Part shown: one piece after another, positions 47,501 through 58,140 of the stretch
How positions within the stretch are numbered: position 1 is the stretch's first letter
Layout of the letters: every line of letters starts with the position of its first letter
Source of the DNA: Rugalucina vietnamica
Taxonomy: Eukaryota; Mollusca; Bivalvia; Lucinida; Lucinidae
Direction: 5' to 3'
Assembly: GCA_964017185.1 (NCBI GenBank)
Contig: OZ024877.1
Span: 9,394,201-9,458,200, forward strand
DNA length: 64,000 nt
Notes under the pieces: model-generated
Database searches by the model: none
The model's input: only the letters and a program-made list of their open reading frames with translations
What the model was told of the DNA's origin: nothing
Program-made: the position numbers and the translations under genes

Positions 47501-50500
47501 TTCAAACCAGAAATATACTCTTAGTTTGAAAAATGCACTATAAATCTCTAAAATAAATCCCAAACCTAAATATATTAATGTCATCTGATGAAAGAATGTT
47601 ACTGGCACATGTGTGGATACTTTTAATCACATATATGCATCGACGGTGTTACGTATGTTACATTTTCAAAACAGACTGTTCAGAGTTTAATTACAGAACA
47701 GTAAGCTATTTTAATATACTTTTCTTTGCACATTTATATTTTATAGATACACTGATCTAAAAGCTACTTATTCATTTTCTTTTACAAACCTGAAAAAAAC
47801 TAATCATCATGTCATTCCTTAGTCGAAAATTATTGCATATAGTCCACAGTAACTCACTTCAGATTATGAAAGAACAAAGTGTTTAAAGTCAACTATGAAC
47901 AGACAAGTTTGAGGAAAAGAAGAAAAAATATACAATCATCTTGTTGTAGATCAATAACATATATGCCTTCTTTAAGTTGAATGCTCACTGCTTTGCCAGA
48001 AATGTGTACTTTTGATTGGTTACGTATGTAACACATAATTATTAAATATCAAACATCAGTTTTCATGATTTTAATGCCGATAAAATGCTCATCGCTGTAA
48101 GTAATTATGATTTAGCACTAATTTAGAAATCATATAAGATATAGCAAATATTCAAGAGTGTAATCCGGTTGTCAGTGAACTTAAAGCGTGCACACCCAAA
48201 CCATAAAATCCCAAAAAAAGGTACAAGTAGGCAAAGATCAGGAAAAGGCGCAATCAGAAAAAGATTCCCACTCCAAAAACCGAGGTGGGAAAAAACCAAA
48301 CCAACAATCAGGTACTTATACCATGAAACATATCGTAAGCCGAATGAGCAGCTATTTTCCCAATAGGTGGCCACTCAGTTACCTTAACTTAACTAAAATA
48401 TGAAAACATACATAAGGCGCCAACAGCACAAAAAAATTTTATACACCAAGACATAAAACAAAAAGAACCACCACAGAAGTATCGACTTGGAACGATCAGT
48501 AACACAAAGTTACTGGCGGGCTTAAACCGGTTTTACATGGCCATAACCTCACCCTCAGCTTCTGCAGTGGTTCATAACATTTAGTTAGTTATTCGGTCCT
48601 CGTGGTGAATCTCTAACTAGTCAATGAATCATCAAGAACAAACAAATAAATCATGATAAACATCCTGATGAATCAAAAACCAGGACTCACAGACTGAGTA
48701 AGCTGCCCGACGATGGAGATCCCTGGGCGCCGAATAACCTACTAACTCCGGAGCAAAAGAAAAACACCAGTTGGACCCCGGTGGGCCAAGCAACAGACAA
48801 GAAGCTCCGGCCCCAACCAACTAAAATGAATAGCTTTATGTCGGGGCCATCATAGAGTCTGACGCCCGACCCACCGGCGTGCAATTAAAGAAGGCAGCAT
48901 AGTTATCAACCATGATTGGGTTAAAAACTAAGCATGCAGACTGTCGCATAACATTTAAGTTATAACCTATACGTCTGTAACGTGTTATGATTTTTCTGAA
49001 CTGAAAAGAAAAATCATTAATTCCTTTAAGTTTCTTAAATTTGTAAACCAAGTCACCATAAAATTCAGGTTCCGAAAGGCCCTCACTTAAAAGTGTCTTT
49101 AACCCAACATTATATTTGGAAATCAATTCATAGTGTCTACGATAAAATTTAGAAAATGTTTTTCGAAGTTTATGATACCGATAGCCCTGTTGGAGAAGTT
49201 TTGCCGTTAAACATTTATTTCGAGCATTGAAGTCGAGCATTGGTGCAAAGCATGTTTTGCACCATTGTTAGTATCCAGTGTTATGAAATGACATTATCAA
49301 GACCGTCGGGCACTATTTCTTAAGTTACCTTTCACAAAGATTGCCAATATCAGTAAGTAAATATCAAAGCGGGTGGCGGGCGATTTAATGGTAACGTATG
49401 TAACACATTTTCACTTAAAATTTTAGGTGTTAAAACCTTCGGAAAACAAATAGTAATAAGATATAATAATCGTCACCTTAAGATTGTTTTCCTATTTCCG
49501 TATTATGAAATGACTCGCCGGCCATACAAAAGCACAACTCTGCGCATGCTAGTTCATTTTGTCTGGGTTCGGGGTACATGTGAGACAAGCCAAGTTCTGC
49601 TTGCGCGTGTGCCATGTTGTTTTTTTCTCGGGGTTTTCGCCCCACCTACCGGTTTGCCCGTCTCATAAGAGCTGAAATAATATTGAAAGGGACGTTAAAC
49701 GGAACAAAAATTGTTCAGTCCTTGGTCATGAGCACTGCTTCAATATAAGTACCATGTTCCAGACATTGCCTGATGCGGTTGTTTTGTTTGATTTTGAGTT
49801 GATGCTTAACTGCCTAGTCAACAGGTATTGTCATATTGAGACGTTGTCTCCATTTTATGGGACTTTTGCCCAAAAATCGGATGTCATGACATCCAAACAA
49901 TGCTTTAAATATGTCACCCAAGTAAGCCACTACGGCTTATACGTATGGATGGTTTGATTTTAAAACACTTTTCCTGGTCAGGCTCAGACCTGAGCGGTTA
50001 ACCAGTAATAAGTTGGTCAGTAAGTAGCGTATAAGCTATGCCTGGAGGCAAAAGAAGCCCATCTATTTCTCAAGGACCCGATGAGCGGGGCCCATTTTCC
50101 CACCCGACCAACCTTCTGAGGGATTCTGCCTAGGCTGATACGGTTGAGCGTTTCTGCTAAAGCTGAAAACATGTTTTTGAAACTTTCACGTTATAAATGT
50201 GTCATCAAACGATCATGCGTTGGTGGTACAAGTGACGGACACTATTTAGACTTGAACCAGATTGCCCTGCAGATGAATAGAATCGCCAAGTGATTTTTCG
50301 TACACCTTTTTATGTGCTGTGGGGAGTGTTATCGTCTGTTTGCACAAGGTAGTTTGTGGTTGATCGCTTTTCTCAGCAACATTCCAAGTTTTCGTTTTAC
50401 CAATGTCATTGTGTGGAGCTCACCTAAAGTGCCTTATTGTGTAGTCATAACTTCTATTTTCTTGAAGATATGGAATGGTCGAGAGTCTCACCAGGACATC

Positions 50501-53500
50501 AAGGCTTGCTCAAAACGACAGACTGCTAGTATCGTGCTTTTTCAGGATTTCCAGCGTGGAACCATAATGTATTGCAATCATTCGGCTAGAATAGAAGCAG
50601 CATAAAACCAAAACACCTGATTCAGATGATTGTAGCGTCAGAAGCATCGTGGTCGTTATGAAAATTCGCCGCTCTGTGTCTTCATTGTCTAAAGTGCAGT
50701 TACGTCATCCCTGGCAAGAAAGCATTTTCGTTATCTGTAAAAACGCATACATGTACACGCTGCTTGCACATCCTGTTCTATGTTCGGATTTCACACCGAG
50801 AGCCCTCAAGAAATTGACATTCTGTGTTATTAATGCTTTACATTGGGTTTTGCCACTCCCGGGAAACTGGTGTCGCAGGGCTAGATAATGTCCTTCTTTC
50901 TCGTTCATCCGATCTGATGGATTTACTCTACAGGTATATATCAAACACAACGTCAAATCAATAGTTTCGAAAGGCGCACACAAGCTGTAAGGAATACCAC
51001 ATATAGTTCAAAATAAATGATGGGTCACCAACTCATTATATATACCTTACAGTGCCCTATATGGAAAAGGTGTTACATACGTTACCATGGGCATACTGAC
51101 AGGTCACCAGTGGGTCAACATATTCCACACCTTACTGTGTTTTATGCGAAAACCTTTGCAGATAATTATGTGAGACCACTTTCACGTGAGCCGCAGCGCG
51201 CGAAAACCCCTCTTCCGGCAATATTCCTTCTACACAGTCACAGAATTTAGACGCTTGAAATTTCGGATTTAAGAAGTTTGAATTATCTGTGTAGAGTAAA
51301 CAAGTATGCTGATAAGCTGTGCAGTAACTTATCTTTGTTTTCATATAGGAAGAATCTGGTTTTCGCATGAAACGGCTCACTATATATACATTTAAATCAC
51401 CAAAATGAAATCTACCTATGTTTGAACATTAAGGTGTTACATACGTTACCATGAGCATACTTGCAAGTCACAGGCTGTGATTTTTTAGCACACTAAACAT
51501 GTATTTATCATAGGGTGTGTAAAAAGAACTAAATAATTTACACAAACATATAGCAGTTATTCATTTTGATGTTTTTGTCGAAACGTCTACATTTCAAATG
51601 TTAAAGCGTACGGCGGTACCCTTAGGAAATGTTAAATTATTGAAATAAAATAAATTAAATATTTAATATAAATGAGTCAATATATATTTTTGCAACCATT
51701 TCAAGGGGTTAGTTGTTAAAAATTCAAACATCTCAAATAGGAAAGTGACATTAATAAACAAGTTTATGGATCTCTCCCCCGTGTAGAACACTATTCGGTG
51801 ACCCTTAAAAGATATCTAATTTGCATATTCATGAATTTTGATGAAAACAGTAAAAATGACAGAAAATCGTTAAAAATCAATAAATAAACTAAATTTGAGG
51901 TCGAAACTATCATTTTGACACTTTGTTATTGAACCGATAATACCATATGACAAATCTATTGATGTCATGGGCCAAAATGACAATTATCTTATTTGCATAT
52001 TCATGAATATTAATAGAAAATGTCGAAATTCGAGGAAAAACGAGGGATAAACTCTAGCAATTTCAAGGTTTTGGATGGGTTACAAGATCTACCTTGCATC
52101 CCTGACACCAATGTTCATGGCTACCAGTGTGTTAAGAAGGACCATCTAAATGCCATAAAATATTATCCTCAACGATGGACACATTTGCATGATGTAAAAT
52201 TATATAGTTTCCGCCTCCACCCCTACTGTGATTCTAAAGAATAGGGTGTACTCACAAAAATATTCATATACGAACAAAAGCGTGCTCTAAAATACTATAA
52301 TGGGTTTGGTTGTGATGCATGGACTGATCAATTTAACCGTAATACCTATTTTTCAAATCATTGATATTGCTTATTCATGAAAATGAATAAAACACACATG
52401 AAATCAGAAAAAATGGGGGTATACATACAAAGTCACTTAAACCATAGCTGTTCATAAACCTAGGATGCTGAAAGAAGTATAAAATGAATGCTATGGCAGT
52501 GTTCTATGACCCTAAAGTCTCATATAAGAATGATCTTATTTTTTCAGTTTCATGAATTTTCATGAAAACTTCATAAATTTGAATGAAAAAAATGGAAAAC
52601 ATTTAACCGGCAAACCTAAAAAATGGTGTGCATCTCGGCAACCAAAAGCCCTTACACGTTGAAAATGGCATGAATTGATTGCCAGGACTTTAGTATACCA
52701 TCCTGTACTACAATATATAAGTCAATTGATTTTTTGTATTATGAATATTAACAAAACCTTTCGAATTTAGATGGAAATTACGGAAAAAATAAGGTGGTAT
52801 ACATAGAAAATCACATGTATCTTGGCTACTGACTGACCTAGAGAGCTATACTTGGTATCAAATAATTGCTAGGACAATGTTCTATAACTATATAATCCGA
52901 TATTTAAATCACCAGCTTCTTCTATTAGAATGATATTAATGAGATTTATATAAATAAGGGAAACATCAACGAAAAATGAAGGGATACACCAACAAAATTG
53001 AATATATTTCGACTACCAATGGCTGTAGAGATCTCAAAATGACATCAATAATAGCTAGGACAATATTGTATTACCATGTATTCAGATAAACAAGGGTACA
53101 CTTGCAGGCAACCAAGATTCAATTAAATTTATTAGAGCACAGGCTTCAATTTTCTGTTAATATTACACTTTTCATACATTTCATTCAGTACTCTCAAAAA
53201 TGAAAAAAAACAAAAAGTGTGATCAGACTGCATGCCATAATTGCATCATCCTAGCATTCTACTGGTACCATCGCAGCACATATGGCAATTAGCAGGCAGC
53301 TGAGATATATGCAATTGTGTTGGTATATCACTTCATTTTTCGTTATTTTTTTCTCTTATTCTTAGTGATCTCATTAATACCCATACAACAAAAGTCACTA
53401 TTTATTTATATAACAGGTAATATGGTTATAGAATATTGTCCTATAGCACTCTAGGTCTATCAGTAGCCAAAATTCATGTGATCTTCTATGTAAACTGCCT

Positions 53501-56500
53501 TAATATTTCCGTAACTTTCCTCTAAATTCAAAAGGTTTTGTTTTAAAATATTCATGAAATAAAAAAATAAATGACTAACATATTGTAGTACAGGATGGTA
53601 TAATATTGCCCTAGCAACCATTTAATGCCATTTTTAGCATGTTAGGGCTTTTGCTTGCTAAGAAAAGCATCATTTTTATGTTTACCGGTTAAATTTTTCA
53701 CTTTTTCATTCCTATTTATGAAGTTTCCATTAAAAGTCATGAAATTAAAAATAAGATCATGCTTATATATGAGACATAAGAGTCAGAGTACATAGCCATA
53801 GTATTTATTTGATAGTTCTTTTAGCATCCTGGGTTTGTAACAGCTCTGCTTTTAGTTATTGATTTTGTACGTATACCCCTATTTCATCTAAGATTTTTCT
53901 CCGATTTCTTGTGTGTTTTATTTTTTTCATGAATAAGCGAAATTAATGATTTGAATAATAGGTATTAAGGTTAAGTCCATGCATCATTATCAGACCAATT
54001 ATAATATTCTAGAGCATGCTATTGTTTGTATAGAATACTTTTACGAGTACACCCTGTTCTTTAGGATCACACAAGGGGTAGATATGGAAACTATATAATT
54101 TTTTTTACATCATGCAAATGTGTTCATTGTTGAGGACAATATTTTATGGCATTAAGATGGTCCCTCTGACCACACTGGCAGCCATGAAAATTGGTTTCAG
54201 GGATACAAGATAGATCTTATAACCCATCCAAAACTTGCAATGGCTTTAGTTAATCTCCGTTTTTCTTTAATTTTCTATATTTTATTAATATTCATGAATA
54301 TGCAAATGAGATAATTTTAATTTAGGCACATGAAATCAATACATTTGTCCTATGCTATTACTCTTTAAATTACAAAGTGCCACAATTATAGATTCGACCT
54401 CAAATTAGTTTATTTATTGACTTTTCATGATTTTTCTGTCATTTTTTAATATTTCCATTAAAATTCATGAATATGCAAATTAAATATCTTGTATTTCTTA
54501 CCATATGATGAAATGGCAATGTCTAAGCTTTAAAATGTGACCAAGTTCAGTGGTAATGAATTTTGTATGCACACATCCATGCTCCATTTTTTTAAATGAG
54601 CTAAATTAATTTTCAAATGTTCAAATGCGAAAAAATACCGCTGATTTTGAGAATCTTCCGAAACCAAAATAAAACTGAATCATTCCATATTTTGGACAAA
54701 GGAAGTGCGGTTTGTTGGATACAAAGACAATGTTGAAATTTGCGGACAGTTTGTACCGAAAAGACAAAGGAATAAATTATGCTGAAAGTTTCTTTTTTAC
54801 TGGCTTAACGTATACTTTGTTTTTTACTAGAAAAATCAGCTTTTTGATGAATGTTCAATTATTTCCTTAATGTAATAACAGGGTAATTTGGGGTAATATG
54901 GACAAATGGGGAATATGGGCCACCCTGTGTTTTCTTCAAATATTTTACTCAAGACTCATGTTTGACAAAAAGTATTAACATTTTGTTATTCCCTGGCTAT
55001 CCATCCTAAATTATCGAAATTATTTTTACATTCATACCCAAGCTGGTGTTTTCGGACAGGTTAAATTAATGAACGCTAATTAAACAGCCTGTGAAAATCG
55101 TGCATTTAAAATGTTTTAGTTTATTCTTAAGAACCAATAAAAAGATTAATGATATTTATATAGAACCAAGTTTCACGTAAAATTAACCTAATACACCATT
55201 TTTATAAGATGATGCTAATGGTCATTTGTATGAGCTATTTTTCAGTTTTGGAAAATTTCTCCATTGACATAACCGTCGTGTCTGGGGTAATAATTAGACC
55301 ATCAATTTCCCAATGTAAATTTTCCTTTTGCGGTAATATGGACCATCTAAGAATTTTGTCTCAAACTCTTTCTGAAAGTGATACACTGAACATTTGATAC
55401 CACATGTCTTTAGAATTTTAACTTTTGCACTTGCGTGATATGTTTTAAGCTATCTTTGAAAATAGATTGTTTTACAAGTGAAGTTTATAAGCAAAGTGTA
55501 CATATTTTGAAATCTGTGACGTTTTTGCGAATGTCCGTTTTGTAAGTTTGTCAAGGTGTTTTGATTTTTGATGCGAAATATTTTTCCAGTGAATTTGTTT
55601 CGTGAACATCTATGTTTATTTTATGCTAAATAGACTTTTAAATAGAAGTTTACATTTTGTTTTCCGAATTTATATGTTGACATCGTCAGCATTTGAAAGT
55701 TGTGGTCCGTATTACCCCAGTAGAGTGGTCCATATTACCTCAAATAATTGGGGTAATTTGGACCACCCAATGGGTGTGTTTATCGTAATACGCAACTAAA
55801 AACTAGCATACAAAATGATGTAAAATTTATATTAAAATGGTTTACAGATGCCGACTCTCTGGCTGTATTGGAATTGCTGTGTTGCTTTGTGTTATACAAT
55901 GAAACTCATAAAATCAAAGCATATAAGAAATAAATATCCTTTCCTCGAAATATTGTCCCTGATGTAACGATTTCTGTCCCTGATGTAACACTTTTCACCG
56001 TTACATCACGGACCGTTACAGCAGGGACATATTTTAGATAAATCACCTGTAAATTGCTTCCAATATACTTGTGTGTTCATTGTTTTGGTGAAATGTTTAC
56101 ACAACCACTAAACACGTTTTATGAATAGTACCTACATATTGTCGCTTGAAACAAATAACCAGTAGAGGCTGTTACATCAGGGAACTATTACAAATATACT
56201 CACTCACCTGAAAATTGTAATCATTATTTTTTCAGATCTACTCTATAGATGTGTCATCATGGCAATCAGCCGTATTTAATTTCAATGTAGCTCTTCAAAA
56301 TGCAGATAGATGTTCCACCTTTACCAAGGGGAGTCACCTTGTACTTGGTATTTTTAGATAAATTGTTACATCAGGGACAAATTGCTAGGTACAAAGTTTG
56401 AACACGTAAATCTAGTATTAAAACCATGGATACTTGCTATCAAAATGTATTATGTCGTGCATGAATGATTGAATAAAGATGGAGTGGTATTTAGAACAAC

Positions 56501-58082
56501 CACCTTAGCCAAAAAATCATTGAATCGGAGACAGATATAAAAAAAAATCATTTTGCAGACAGCGAAAGTATGCCATTTTAGACACTTTGAGTAACAATTT
56601 TTTATATTTGCTAGCACTTTAACGATTTTGTTTTGGATGACCCATACTCACCTCGATTCACACCACATTCCAAGCATAAAACATTTACCAGAAGTAAACG
56701 GTTTTCAGAAAAAACGTACCCGGACAGGATTTGGTTACGAAAAAATATATTGACTCAAATATATGATTTTGTGTAATAGCCAAGTTGAACTATTGGTCAG
56801 TAAGAAAGGACCTATCGTTTTTGGAATATGAAGAAAGAAATGCCAAAAACAAAAACGTTTTTGATCCCAAATCCCTATTTTCACGCCATAGATGTAGAAG
56901 TAACGTTTGTAACACCGTATAATGTCTAATTTCAACTTTTAAAGATCATAAAGCATGTCCGTTAAATTGTTCTAGTACGTGATATAATTAGTGTTGTTGC
57001 ATGATTAAAGTGGGTGGAGCATAGTAGGTTTCGCTATTTTGTGGGTACAAAGATATTTTGAACATGTAACTTATGTAACGAGCTACAGAAATATTGTGCA
57101 CCACTTGCCAGGTCGACAACGTGCCTAGAACTCATCTAGGATGACCAATGGACCAATTGCATACTGCAAACAAAGTATGTGGAGGGTGTTGTGCGATTTC
57201 GTTAAATACGGTAGATACAGAATCTAGCGTCTAGCCTAATAGTATTTGTATGGCAGAAAAAAAATGTTGCAATGTCTCTTTCAAGGTGGATGTACTGTCA
57301 CGTAGCTCACGTACACTCTTGCGGTAGACGCCGGCTTTTATATAGCGACGTGGTTTGGCTGGCCAACCGCACAAGCATGACAAAAGAGCCCCGGTTCGAT
57401 CCCTGGCAGAGAACAAGAATTTTACAGGCGAAGAAAAAAAAATACAACTATAGGCGGAATGTCTGCGGATAGTTCTAAGTGGCCTCTGTTTTCTATTTTA
57501 ACGGCAATTTAATGAATGTTTTAATCACGGTGGATTGAATCACGTGAATGCGGCTGAGCAGGCGGTCTGTGTCATTGTCTGCCAAAATAATTGCTCTGTC
57601 CTCAAGCGTATGACTGACATGTATTTTGCCTTTTCTAGGAAAGCTTTCAAAATTGACGAAAATATGCCATTATTAATATAATTGGAGATAAAATGACTCA
57701 GTCTTAATTCTTCAAGAATCTAGATAACACCCGTAATGAAACTACAATTTAAGTTGTTTGAAATGGCATTGGCCAGTAAAAATACCTGCTTCACAGCAAA
57801 ATGTGTATCGAGTCTGCACAACTGACCAAGAAAGTTTGCTCTACGCTTTTCGATTTCACACGGCAATTTAGAAGAACATATAATGCCAAGCGTGACACTA
57901 TTCTTAGTACATCTATCAATGTTCTGTAGAGTTTTCAAGCAGAGACGATGAGGTCGTTCTAGTACTGTATTGGTAGTTTCCGATAAGGCTGTCATACAGG
58001 GCCTTTGGGAAAATCAGAGTGTCGTAAATACGTTTGCAGGTCAGGGGATGGAGGTTGTGTTCACTAAGACAGGTTGAAATAA

Positions 58083-58140
<58 letters not shown>

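Larger units (their letters stand above)
46985..57190. repeat. 10-kb region bounded by inverted repeats
   Basis: The left arm (about 46985-47140) and right arm (about 57040-57190) are inverted copies sharing 'cgcacaacaccctccacata' and 'tctaggcacgttgtcg' in the same order and similar spacing. Inside are a 2.7-kb palindrome, nine copies of a GTAACGTATGTAAC-like word, and later insertions (retroelement, SINE, MITE B). It may be the shell of a large foldback or TIR transposon. No transposase ORF seen. Confidence 0.6.

Noticed and set aside
50312-50888. Candidate small genes
   Set aside because: No domain, no codon or splice support, and the location is inside an old repeat region.
57345-57420. 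tRNA-like sequence with a B-box 'ggttcgatccc'
   Set aside because: No convincing A-box, acceptor pairing or anticodon arm. At most a relic of a tRNA-derived SINE.
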